From Eledone cirrhosa (Eukaryota; Mollusca; Cephalopoda; Octopoda; Eledonidae): 64,000 nucleotides of DNA. The stretch lies in NCBI GenBank assembly GCA_964016885.1, contig OZ024743.1, positions 193,433,655-193,497,654 of the forward strand, written 5' to 3'. Shown piece by piece: positions 1 to 12,700 of this stretch; position 1 is the stretch's first letter, and each line of letters starts with the position of its first letter. The notes below the pieces were generated by a model that searched no databases, was not told where the DNA came from, and saw nothing but the letters and a program-made list of their open reading frames with translations. Both the position numbers and the translations under genes were made by a program.

Positions 1-688
1 AAATATAGTAAACAATAGTTGAGAGATGGGGAGAGTGGGAGAGACGGAGGCAGTGACAATGGGAGTTTGGTCCCTTTGTGTTCGGACCTGGTGTATATAT
101 CTCATGGATACACACACTCACACCGAGGCAATCTTTTCATGGTATTTCATAATTGTAATTTCATTTCATGGTCAACAAATGACTGAAGCATATATATATG
201 AATGAATGTCATTTATATGTTTATAATGCCATACATTTGTCTAGTTCTCCATCATAACTGGGGCCTGCCAGACTTGACTGTGGTGATGGCAAATGCCTAG
301 ACAAGTGTTGTTTGAGGGACGTAAATCTTTAATCTGGGATGCCATGTGTTGTGACATATTCTCTGCCACAAACCTGTGCACTGCCGCCTGTAATACAGAG
401 GAGTGGAAGATATCCTAAATGCTGAAACTTGATCGACCACTTCCTTTTTATGTCAGTTGTCATTGAGACCTCTGGTGTTTTGATGTTCTCAGTCACTGAA
501 CTGCTATTTTGCTCTGCAAAATTGCGAGGAGTTCATCCTACCCAAGAAAGGGGCCCCATGGAGTGGAGTGGCTGATGCAGTGGGTATTGCTGGCTGTTTG
601 CTGTAGGATGTAGATGAGATATGCTACCCAAACTGGAGTATAGAGTCTACTCCTTCCTGCCTTTTCCTTTTCCTTTCATAATTTTCTT
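1..688. other. ARMC3 upstream intron, repeat remnants
   Basis: No exon seen. Bases about 450-605 resemble the dispersed repeat at 3776-4170 (shared GCCCCATG...GTTTGC core). The rest is AT-rich unique-looking DNA. Confidence 0.4.
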
Positions 689-888
689 CTTCTTCTTTTC
701 TTCTTCTTCTTCTTCTTCTTCTTCTTCTTCTTCTTCTTCTTCTTCTTCTTCTTCTTCTTCTTCTTCTTCTTCTTCTTCTTCTTCTTCTTCTTCTTCTTCT
801 TCTTCTTCTTCTTCTTCTTCCTCCTCCTCCTCCTCCTCATCCTCCTCCTCCTCCTCCTCCTCCTCCTCCTCCTCCTCCTCCCCTCCCC
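689..888. repeat. TTC/TCC microsatellite (LINE-2 tail)
   Basis: About 130 bases of TTC followed by about 65 bases of TCC. It directly adjoins a minus-strand LINE-2 3' end and reads (GGA)n(GAA)n in element orientation, so it is an expanded element tail. Frames through it give poly-Ser and poly-Glu artefacts. Confidence 0.9.
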
Positions 889-1105
889 CTCCTCCTCCTT
901 CCTGGGAGGGTCGTGGAAGCAGAGTCCTCAAACACCCCTTCCAAAGGCAACCATCTTCAACTGATTCAGCGCTGGATCCCCAAGCGAGACCAGCCAAGCT
1001 TGTGGATTGTTATCCAACTATGATGCTCGGGGTCTAGTCCTGGGCCCCCTGCCGGTTGGTTTTGCCCATAAAATTTGTCCAGTGATTTTTTCTTGAAATA
1101 GGTGT
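889..1105 (-). mobile_element. LINE-2 3' fragment
   Basis: The minus strand encodes a decayed SAESVEDGCLWKGCLRTL type C-terminus. It is the same as copies at 12702, 15830, 32825 and 60065. The plus-strand text shares gaggactctgc and ccctcccaggag-type ends in reverse. Confidence 0.7.
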
Positions 1106-1175
1106 ATACCAATTATTAAAATAAATTTTATGCAATCAAACAAAATACCTATTTCTATCATCTTTTCATATACAG

Positions 1176-1351
1176 ATGAAACAATTGTATTAGAATTTGC
1201 ATGTATGGGTTTGAATTATTTGTCAACTGAATTTGTGAGCAAAGCAGAAATATTTAATTCTCAAGCCCTTGAACCGTTAATACGTTGTCTTAACCACAGC
1301 GATCCTGATGTACAGAAGAACTCTATTGAAGCTTTATCTCAGTTAGTGCTG
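1176..1351 (+). CDS. ARMC3: ARMC3 exon e1 (first in window)
   Basis: Acceptor tacag at 1171-1175, donor gtaagt from 1352. It enters with two bases of a split codon and ends on a complete codon (CTG). It encodes [19 protein letters not shown] onward through [16 protein letters not shown], an armadillo repeat. The entry phase shows that an upstream exon exists outside the window. Confidence 0.9.
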
Positions 1352-4300
1352 GTAAGTAATACATTATGTATGAAATCCTATAGATCTAATATATAGTTTT
1401 ATCACAGTGGATGTGAATCCTTACTTCGATTATATTCATTACTATTATTTTCTCCTAGCCTTTATAATTAATTAATTGATTGTTTAATTGTTTGTTTGAA
1501 AACCTAACTGAGAGCTTACTTCAAGGCTGTGAATAAATCCTTTGTTCACACTTTTGAATGTACCTACCAAAATCCAGGAAATGACCTTCTTCTTTTTGAG
1601 AAAGGACACTTGTCCTCACTGCCAAATTTACTACTACAGTTGAATGGTAGTGTTGTCTCAGGACATGATGAAAGTGAATACTTGCAACGAAAGACCTGTT
1701 GACATTCCATTTTAGGATACATTACTGACATTATGGAACTTGGAGTGTAACTTCCAGATTAACAGAAGCCTATTGAAGATATTTATCGATTAATATCTAT
1801 TGATCTGGTCCAGGTTCGCCTTTAACCTGTCTGTATTTTTCATTGTTGTAGGATTAATGTGGTAACATGCCTCTGGTCGCATTATTCATTGTGTCACTAT
1901 TACCTAACTTATTGTGTTCACTCGGAGGAGAAATTTATTAATTGCTCTATCATTGAGTGCTTTGTGACAGTCTTTGAAAATTGGATGCGAATCTGTTAAT
2001 TTCAGCTGCAGCTTTGATTATACTCATTACTATTATATATATAGGGGCGGTGGATTGGCAGTATCGGTAGAGGGTCGGACGCCATGCTTTGCAGCAAAGA
2101 GTTACTGCCCTTTATGGTCTGAGTTCAAATCCCGCCGAGGTTAACTTTGCCTTGCATCCTTACGGGGTCGATAAAATAAAGTACCAGTAATACACTGGGA
2201 TAATTGCTGGCCTTGTGCCAAAAGTAGAAACAATTATATATATATATATATATGGCATTATGTAGTAATACAGAAACCTGCCTTCCAATGGGCACAGGCT
2301 GAAGTTGAAGCATACATATATATAGTATGCACCACTCTTCCCTACATCTCCCATGGGGTCAGGCTGAAGCATGCATCTAGTGAAGCCTCCAGCCCACACT
2401 ATAAAGTGATTGTGATGGTGACACAGCAAAAAGCATCCAGCCCACACTGTAAAGTGGTCATGTAGGTGTCATGACAAAAAGCACCCAGTCCACACGTTAA
2501 AGTGGTTGCGTAGGTGTCATGACAAAAAGCATCCAGCCCACACTGTAAAGTGGTCATGTAGGTGTCATGACAAAAAGCACCCAGTCCACACGTTAAAGTG
2601 GTTGCGTAGGTGTCATGACAAAAAGCAACCAGCCCACACTGTAAAGTGGTCATGCAGGTGTCATGACGAAAAGCATCCAGTCCACACGTTAAAGTGGTTG
2701 CGTAGGTGTCATGACAAAAAGCAACCAGCCCACACTGTGAAGTGGTTGTGTAGGTATCACAACAAAAAGCACCCAGTACTCACTGTAAATGTAGTTGGGG
2801 TTAGGAAAGGCATCCAGCTGTAAAAACCAAGCCAAAATCAGTTCTGTATGAGCGAGACATGGTAACCTAACCTGGCATTGCTCACAACAGGACAACTCGT
2901 CTAATGCTAGTGTGGGAAAATGATGATGGTGATGATTATGATATTCGGTGATAATGATGATGATGATGATATTCGATAATGTTGGTGAAGATGATTATGA
3001 TGATGGTTATGATGATGGTGATGAGATAATGAAGTTGTATGGCAATACACTAAATGTTAAGATGCTGTACACATGCCTCACAAAGAGTTGGTGCCTGGCA
3101 GGGACACTTGGCTGTAAAACATTGCCTTAAAACATCCCAGCCAACCCATACCAACTTGGAAAATTCAACATAAAAACAATGACAATGATTCTTTGCTTCC
3201 TAGAATTCTATTTTGTAATATTTACTGATTTCTTTGTAAGTTTCTTTAAATCTTCTTGTATAATAGTTAATAATTTGAAATATTACTTTAGCTCTATAAT
3301 AGTTAATCATTTTAAATATTACTTTAACTCTATAATAGTTAATAATTTGAAATATTACTTTAACTCTATAATAGTTAATAATTTGAAATATTACTTTAAC
3401 TCTATAATAGTTAATAATTTGAAATATTACTTTAACTCTATAATAGTTAATAATTTGAAATATTACTTTAACTCTATAATAGTTAATAATTTGAAATATT
3501 ACTTTAACTCTATAATAGTTAATAATTTTAAATATTTCTTTAGCTCTATAATAGTTAATAATTTGAAATATTACTTTATAGAACTACCAATGTCAACGGG
3601 CAATGAAAGACTTGAATGGAATTCCTGCAGTTCTTGAACATTTGAAATCAGAATATGCTGTAATTCAGAGACTAGCTCTGCTGGTTTTAGAGAGATGTTC
3701 TCATGATGGTGAGTCATATTTTATTTTCAAATCTGAACTTTTTTATTCAGAAATCTGAAAAAAAACCATTTACATGGGATTGTCTGGTTACTTCACACCA
3801 GATGCCATCGAGACCTCAGGTGTCCTCCGACCCTGTACTACCAAGCTCCTCTACAAGATCGGAACATCAGCAGCCCATCTGAGGAAGGAGCCCCATGAGG
3901 TGGGGTCGCTATTGCAGCAGGTGTCACTGGCCATTGTTTGCAGAAATGCTTTTGCGGTCTTGTCTGCGAGGAGCAGCTCCAACACCACCACGCCTTAGGC
4001 CCAGAGCCCATTACTCTCCTTGCTTTTCTTTCTTCTGTGGCCCTATAGTCCTTGCTTTTCCTCTCATTTATAGCTTTCATAGTCCTTTCCTTTACTTTCC
4101 CATACAGTCAGATCTGCCCTTCCTTACCTCTTCCCCTTTTCCTCATTAATTAATTTTGCTTTTATCTTTCTTTCTCATATTCTTAGAAATAAACATAAAT
4201 TTGAGACACTGGTTGTTAACATTGGCTAAGTAACAATATTATATACTTTGGTAATACTGGGTTCTTCTGTGGCCTTAGAGCCATGCTTTTCCTTTCCTTT

Positions 4301-4594
4301 TCCATTGGTGGCGTTTCTCTAATTATTTTATAGTCATCCATTCATGTAGTTACTCATTTTTTAAATTTTGCATATTTTCTTATTTAATTTTCAGTTGAAA
4401 ATCGTATTGTTTTGAGAGAATTAGATGTTGTGAATAAGATGATAAGTTTGATTGGTAACCCTGATTGGCCAGATCTTCATATTATGGCTGTGATGGTGTT
4501 GTCAAATATGATGGAAGATGTGGAGACTGTTGAAGTGAGTCATAGCAAATGTATTTCAGTATTTCAGTATTTTAAGTCTTTGTTAGTGACTACA

Positions 4595-4647
<53 letters not shown>

Positions 4648-7063
4648 TATCACTGTCGTTGTTGTTGAAATTGTCATCATCATTATCATCACCATCACCA
4701 TCATCATCATCATCATCACCACCAACATCATCACCACCATCATCACCACCATCATCACCACCATTATCATTACCATCGCCATCATCATCGCCATCATCAT
4801 TATCACTGCCATCATCATCATCATCATCAACGCCATCAACATCATTAATTTTATCATCACCACCAACACCATCATCATCATCACCACTGCCACCACTACC
4901 ACCACCACCACTTATATCATATAAGACCATCAATTGCTGTTACATGAACAAATCTTCACCAATCCAATGTAATAACAGCTGATCCTGTAGAGAGACCTTT
5001 ATGTCAGAGCCTTGTCAAATGGAGATTCAGTCCACATGGTATCAAGGTATGATATGCATATACATGTAATTTAGACTGTCAATTGATTTAACTTGAAGTC
5101 AAATAAATTCAGAACACTCCATTGCTTTCCATGAACTAAAGCAAATGTTATCTATAAACCTACATTTGACCTACTCACTAGACCCAAAGTGGGGGCATGT
5201 GGCCTAGTGGTAAGGGTGTTGGACTTACAATCATGATGTCGTGGGTTTGATTCCTGGGCTGGGTTGCATGCTGTGTTCTAGAGCAAAACACTTCATTTTA
5301 TCTTGCTCCAGTATACTCAGCTGAAAATGAGTACCAGCAATAGCTGGAGGTTTAACCTTGTGATGGACTGGCGTCCTGTCCAGGGGGAAGTCTTGTACTC
5401 TCAGTCGCTTCACACCATGAAACTGGGATGAACACCAGCTTAACTAGCCTTCTGGCTTAAAACAGACTTTAAACTCACCAGACCCATACAACAAAAGGAA
5501 AAGTAAAAATCACACCTCGTTCAAAACCATATCCTAACTGTCTCTGCAAAACAACAACCAACCTGCACCAATTACTGGTATGGGGATAGCAAACATAACC
5601 TGGCTACAGCAGTTGTATTACATATCATCATCATCACCATTAAATGTCCATTTAAAATACATAGTTTATCAGAGATCAAACTTGGTTGAAATATGCCAAG
5701 AAAATTTAAAGCTCAATGTGTTTCTATAAATCTGCAGATAGAATGAGAGGTCAAGAAAATTTAAAGCTCAATGTGTTTCTACAAACCCAAGAATAGAATG
5801 AACCAATTTATCCAAGGTGTAATCCACAGGGTGAATTAATCCAAAATATTGTATGAGTGTAAGATTACAGAGCATAAATAATGGTTTCTGCTTTAGACAC
5901 AAGGTCAGCAATTTTGGTGGAGGGGAAAGTCGATTAAATTGACCCCAGTGCATGAATAGTACTTTATTTTATCGATCCTGTAAGGATGAAAGGCAAAGCT
6001 AACGTCGGCGGGATTTGATCACAGAACATAAAGGGCCATAACAGCATAAATAATTGTTTCTACTTTAGGCACAAGGCCAGCAATTACCCAGTGCATTACT
6101 GGTACTTTATTTTATCGACCCCGTAAGGATGAAAGGCGAAGTCAACCTCGGCGGGATTTGAACTCAGATCGTAAAGGGACGTAACTATGCTGGAAAGCAT
6201 GGCGTCCGACCCTCTACAGATACTGCCAATCCATAAATAATAATAAATAATAATCCAACCATCGGTTCAGGCTGAATTCATAACATTTTAATAATTTTTT
6301 GTAATTTCATTTTACTTTTCAGACATTCAAAGAAGGTCCTGGGCTAAGAAAACTTATTGCTTTAATTGTAGACCAAGTACCCCCTGAAGAAGAACAGCAA
6401 CCCAAAAAAGGGGATAAAAAGTCCTCCAAATCAGGAAAAAAAGGGAAAGAAGGTGAGAATTTTGACTGTTTTCTTTATAAAGTTATTCTCCATTTTATTT
6501 TCAACTCTAGATTGGAGTCAGTCAGTCAGTGTATGTTAATATATTTATAAGAGTGTGTTAAAGTTTGCTTGAAGCATTGCGAAATATGAAAAGTAGTCGT
6601 TTTGGAAGCCTCAACAATGCAGATGGGTAAATCTCCGGGTAACAAAATCAGGTGGTAGTGAGATGAGAGAGAAAAGTAGGAAGAAGCGTAGATAGAGACA
6701 TAGAGAGTGTTAATATATTTAATTCTTTATGCCAAGAACTCTCAGACCAGGATTTAGAGAGAAACATAAAGTCAACAGATGTGGTCAGTGTATTTTAATA
6801 TATTTAGTTCTTTATGCCAAGAAGGTGTTTTCCCAGAGGATGGTGAGGGAGACACATATCTCAAGTTTATGTTTATTTGTTGGATTGTTAACAGCTAAAT
6901 CTGGGGTTGGCAACAAATAAATAAATAAAAGCTTAATTTCTTAATTTTATTTGCTTATTGGTTTAGTGTGGAGGAAGGGATTCTGCTTGATAGCTCCTTA
7001 AGGGGTGTTGAGATTGATATATTTCCTTTTCCTCTTGAATAGTTTTAAGTGGATGGCTGATAG

Positions 7064-7097
<34 letters not shown>

Positions 7098-7504
7098 CTC
7101 CAGGGGAGCAGCATTCTGGGAAGGAAGACTGGATTTAGTTTTAATTGTTATATCTTTACAAAGTTTTCATATTTGATATTCTATGTAGCAAAATCTGTGA
7201 AGGAAGATGAAGCTGCAAGTCCAGCTATTGATACTTTTTTTCCACTTCTACCTGATGTAAAGTATGCTGCTGCCAAGGCTGTTGGCCGTGCTGCTAGAAA
7301 TGGTAAATTCCTCTTCATTTATTTATTTACATGAATTTAAGAATTATCTTTTGAAAAGATTTAGATTATATTTTAGTTAGAAACATCATCACCGTCACCA
7401 TCATTGCTGCCACTATCAACACCACCACCACTGCCAACAAGCAGCAGCAGCAACAACAGCAACAACAGCAGCAACAGCAACAACAGCAGCAACAACAGCA
7501 ACAT

Positions 7505-7537
<33 letters not shown>

Positions 7538-7567
7538 CAGCAACATCAGCAGCAACAACAGCAACAT

Positions 7568-7599
<32 letters not shown>

Positions 7600-7600
7600 A

Positions 7601-7635
<35 letters not shown>

Positions 7636-9739
7636 ACAGCAGCAGAATTTTCAAGATTGGTGGGACGAAGATATCCTCAAATTGGAGAACTGGTCTGAAT
7701 GCTTGTGAGAGAGAGAGGACTCTGCTAAAGGCACTTGGTAGATGGTAGGCAGATGGTAGGCACCTTAGTGCTGAATGATAGATTTAAGTCTACCCTCTAA
7801 CTATTTCCAGCATAAGGAGAGAGAGAGCGAGAGAGAGATAGAGAGGGTGAGAGAGAGGGAGACAGAAAGAGAGAGAAAGAGATATCCACTGATCAAGTGT
7901 CAAACTAACTGGAATAATTGGAAACTAAAAACAAAATTAGAATTTTGTGTTTCGCTCTAACATAGCGGATATATAAATGTATTTGTGAGATTTATATTGA
8001 ATAATAATAATATTTGATTCGTTTGCAAGCAAACAGCCTCATTACTCTATGTGTTTTAGACAACCATCGTCATCCCTTTGTTCTAGCAGTGACAGAGAGA
8101 AACAATCGACAATGTTGTTTCTGGGTTATTGCTCTTTGTTGATTGTTTCTCTGTATCACTGTTAGAACATAAGGATGGCGATGGTCATCTAAAAAACAAC
8201 GTAATGTGGCTGTTTGCTTGCAAACGAATCAAGCAGTGGATTAGCAGTATCGGTAGAGGGTTGGATGCCATGCTTTGCAGCATAGAATTACAGCCCTTTA
8301 TGACCTGAGTTCAAATCCCACCAGGATTGAAAAAATAAAGCACCAGTAATGCACTGTGGTAATTGCTGGCCTTGTGCCAAAAGTAGAAACAATTATTATT
8401 CAATATAAAACTCACGAATACATAACTGGAAATTGTAATAATTTTGATGGCTTGTAGTGCCTTGAGGTCAAATAATTTAGGTGAGGATATATATAATAAA
8501 TCATAGTTATAGGACTAAATGAAAAGAAAATAGAATTTATGTTAACACTTACTGTTAACCAGAAGCCAATAACTTCAGCTGTAAAACTGAAATAAACCAT
8601 TTTCAAAAAGAGATTATCGTGTATAAGATGGTAGAATGATGTAAGTGAATATTTTTTCATACATTATTTGTTCTAGTTAACAGCAACATATAGTTTAAGA
8701 TTTTAGTGGGGTTGAATCATGGTTTAGGGCCTTATTGTTATTATCTGATAAAAAATCTTTTGAATACTGAATTTGTATTTGGTATTCATGCCAACCCTTA
8801 CCTATGATCTTGGGTAATGAATGAAAAAATATGACAGGAATACAATCGGCCGAAATGGGGTTCCTCTGAAGGGTCTTTGGAGTAACGTTATTCAATAGAA
8901 TGCATAGCTCGGAGATCAACGAGTCATTCCAGATAGAGCTGCTACTTCTCTGAATTGACAGATCACAGCAGGGGCTCCAGGGCAATTACTCCCTTTGCCC
9001 TCGCACCATTAAATCCGAGCCTGACTCCCATCCCAGCACTTTGATAATTCAACAACTAAAGAATACATGTAGCTAATCAGAGGCTAACAATTATTAATGT
9101 TTCATGAATTATTTTATAGCTGAAAGTCGTAAAATATTACATGAACTAGAAGTAGAGAAGATGTTGATAAGTCTGTTGTCTCATGAAAACTCTACCATTC
9201 AGGCAGCTGCTGCTAATACATTGGCTGTCATGTGTGAAAATCTAACATGTCGACAGGCAGTTGTAGATTACGGTAAGTAGATATATAGATATATATATCA
9301 TTGTTTAATGTCCATTTTCCATGCTAGCATGAGTATGATGAACTGTTCCTTTGTGAGAGATCACTCACACAGAACTGATTTTGGCCTGGTTTCTACGACT
9401 GGATGCCTTTCCTAGGACCAACTTCATTTACAGTGTGTGCTGGATGCTTTTTATTGTGACACCTACATGACCACTTTACAGTGTGTGCTCGGTACCTTTT
9501 ATCATGACTTCTACAGAACCACATTTACAGTGATGACGGGGCATTTTTTTTCATGACACCTACACGACCATTTTACAGTGTGGGCTGGGTGCTGTTGTAA
9601 AAATTCAAGGGTAAGATATTGTTGAGACAAATGTATCTACATTATGCATATTTCTACGATTATATAGGCGCAATGGTATAAGAATATCTGAGAGAAGAGT
9701 TGTTATAAGATCTGACCATCCTTAATTCTGACCATCCTT

Positions 9740-9771
<32 letters not shown>

Positions 9772-12700
9772 CAAAACCTTTTCAGGTTTCCCTTGAAGAA
9801 GAAAATCAGGGTAGAGAGGGAAGTGATGCTTTCCAGCCAGTTTGTTGAAAAATGGGTGAGAGAGGCCGGCTCCAAGTGAATGGGCCTGCTCTGAGTGTGA
9901 GCCTGTAGATTGGAGGAAGACAACTGGGACAGGGCAATTGCCCTAGAAATCAGAACACTCATGGTCTTATGGTTTTTTTTTTTCCATGAGCAGCCATCGA
10001 ATGTACCATTGTTAAAATTTGTTATTGTTACTTTTGTTTTTACTATTGTTAAACCTATCTTTACGGGGTTGATAGAATAAAGCACAAGTAATGCACTGGG
10101 AATAATTTTCCCATCGCCCAAAATTGCCATCCTTGTGCCTAAAGTAGAAGCAATTATTATTATCTTTAAGTTAAGGGCGATGGATTGGCAGAATTGGTAG
10201 CGGGTTGGACGCCATTCTTTGCAGCAAAGAGTTACGGCCCTTTACGGTTTGAGTTCAATCCCGCCAAGATTAACTTTGCCTTTCATCCTTATGGGGTCGA
10301 TAAAATAAAGCACCAATAATGTAATGGGATAATTGCTGGCTTTTAGTAGTTATTATTAGTATCTTTAATTATATACACATATATATATTTTGTTACAGAG
10401 GGTTTTCTACCACTTGTACGTCTTCTCCGTTCAGACAATGGTGAAACACTACAGGCAGTTACGCTTGTTCTTCGCTACCTTACAAATGCCAACCTATCAA
10501 ATTGTTTGTATGTATTTCTACAGATTCTACAGTTTCAATTGTTTTAGTTCTATTCTTGAAGTCTCTTTGATGCCTACTTTTGTTAACATGTTTCTAATGA
10601 AAAACTCCTCCTCCTCCTCCTCCTCCTCCTCCTTCTTCTTCTTCTTGCTCCATGAAGCCGGGGTCATGCTAAGCCAGCGATCCCAAAGCATCGTCGTGTG
10701 TAGAGCTGACTCGGTTTTGTAACAGGTTGATGGTTCTTCTGGGTGGGTTGTTGACCTTCCGCAGAATAGTTGGATGATGGAGCTGCCATTGTGGTGGCGA
10801 GCTGACATGCTGTGGGTAACTGTTGGTCTGGAACCTCCCTGGGAGACCGACCTGCCTTGGGTGGCCCTACCAGGAGCAAAGCTCTAGATGGTAATACTCT
10901 TTAGGATTTACAGAACACACAAGCCCTGTTGCCACGACAAGACCAAACCCAGGAGGGGGCATAATGAAAAACATTAATTATTTAAGTTTTCAAAATTAAT
11001 TATATAAATAATGAAAAAAAGGGGAGAAGGGTAAAGAAGGGCAGATCTGGCAGTATAGGAAAGTAAAGGAGAGGACTATAAAATGCCATAAATGAGAAGA
11101 AAAGGAAAGGAAGAGCAAAGACTGTTCAGCCACGGAAGAAAGAGAGGAGGAAGAGGAGAGGGTGACAGGGGCAGTTAGTAATATAATTTAACTTTCTCAT
11201 TATTATACTAATGAAGGGCAGTGACTTAGCAATATCAATTGAGCATCTGATAAAATGCTTTGTGGTATTTAGCTATGACTTTCTATGTTCTTATTTGAAA
11301 TTCCATTGAAGTCAGCTTTGCCTTTCATCCTCGCAGGGTCGATAAAATAAAGTACCAGTTAAATACTGGGCTCAATATAATCGACTTTCCCCTCCTCCCA
11401 AGTTGCTGGCCTTGTGCCAGTTTTAGAAAGAATTATTAAGCTAATATTTGGAACATAACTTAACAAAGATTAAAATTATTAGGGAAGATTTTTAGATTAA
11501 TATAAACACTTAAAATAATCAGTTTTGTATTGTAGAACCAGGGGCAGTTTCAGGTAATTTTGGTATCAAAGAGGTTAAAATATGAAATACGTAGTTTGCT
11601 ATATATATTTTAACAGATCTAATTTTAACAATACACTGATCTGATTGTTTTTTTAATATAGTTATCCTCCAAAACTATTTTCTACTCTACTATGTTAACT
11701 GCCTCACCCATACACACCAAGTGTGGTGTGAAAGTAACTTCAATTGCTTCAAAACAAGAAGGCCATTTGTCTGGAAAATGTACCTGCAAACAATGCATAT
11801 CAGAGCTTGCTCCTCTCTTTACCAAGCGCTCTCTCTCTCTGATGTGAATACACACAACATGAACAGCTTCTCTGGCCCCTCTAACTAATGTTCCTTATTT
11901 TCAACTTCTCAAGAGCAATAGAGATGGTTCTCTCCAACTCAGTTTCAGTTTTGGTTTTGTCCGGCACACTCCATTCTATACATGAATGCCCCTCACCCCA
12001 CCCACAGTAACACCCACTCCTATATAGATGATAGATATTACCCTTCATTGCTCTCTGCCCTTCATCATATAAGTATATCAATCAAGATTTTAATCATCAT
12101 CATCATCATCATCATCATTTTACATCTGCTTTTCCCTGCTTGCAAGGGTGGGACGGGAACTGATTCTGGCTTGATTTCTACAGCTGGATGCCTTTCCTAA
12201 CACCAACCTCATTTACAATGAGTGCTGGGTGCTTTTTTGCAGTGGAATGATAGGGACTCCAGTCCCTATCATCTCATTTCTATAGCTGAGTAAACTGGAA
12301 CAATGGGAAATAAAGTGTCTTGCTCAAGGAAACAACACATCACCCGGTCTGAGAATTGAACTCACAACCTTTCGATTGCAAGGCCAATGCTCTAACCACT
12401 AAGTCATGTGCCTCTTTAATATATAAAATAATAATGTTTTCTTTAAATAATAATGAAAATGATTGTGTACAGTGCTCAGATGTACTACAACTCATCAAAG
12501 GTACATGTATGGTACATAGAATAATAGGAACCCTTTAAAATGGGTGGTTTTATTTCATTGAACCAGAGCTAACCATAGTATCAGAGCTGTGATCTCTCAA
12601 TTCAGAGAAGTAGCAGCTCTATCTGGTGTGACTCTCTGATCTCCGAGCTACGCACTCTATTAAGTAATCTTACTACAAAGACCCTTTGGAGGAACCCCAT

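Noticed and set aside
621..1037. Open frame with about 65 serines (and a poly-Glu frame opposite)
   Set aside because: It is produced by the TTC/TCC microsatellite that forms the tail of a LINE-2 fragment. No splice or start context.
2125..2447. Short minus-strand frames over SINE-A and AT repeats
   Set aside because: They arise from SINE and microsatellite sequence, with no conserved protein pattern.
3258..3581. CRISPR-like array of regular units
   Set aside because: Units are contiguous with no unique spacers and the genome is animal. It is a minisatellite.
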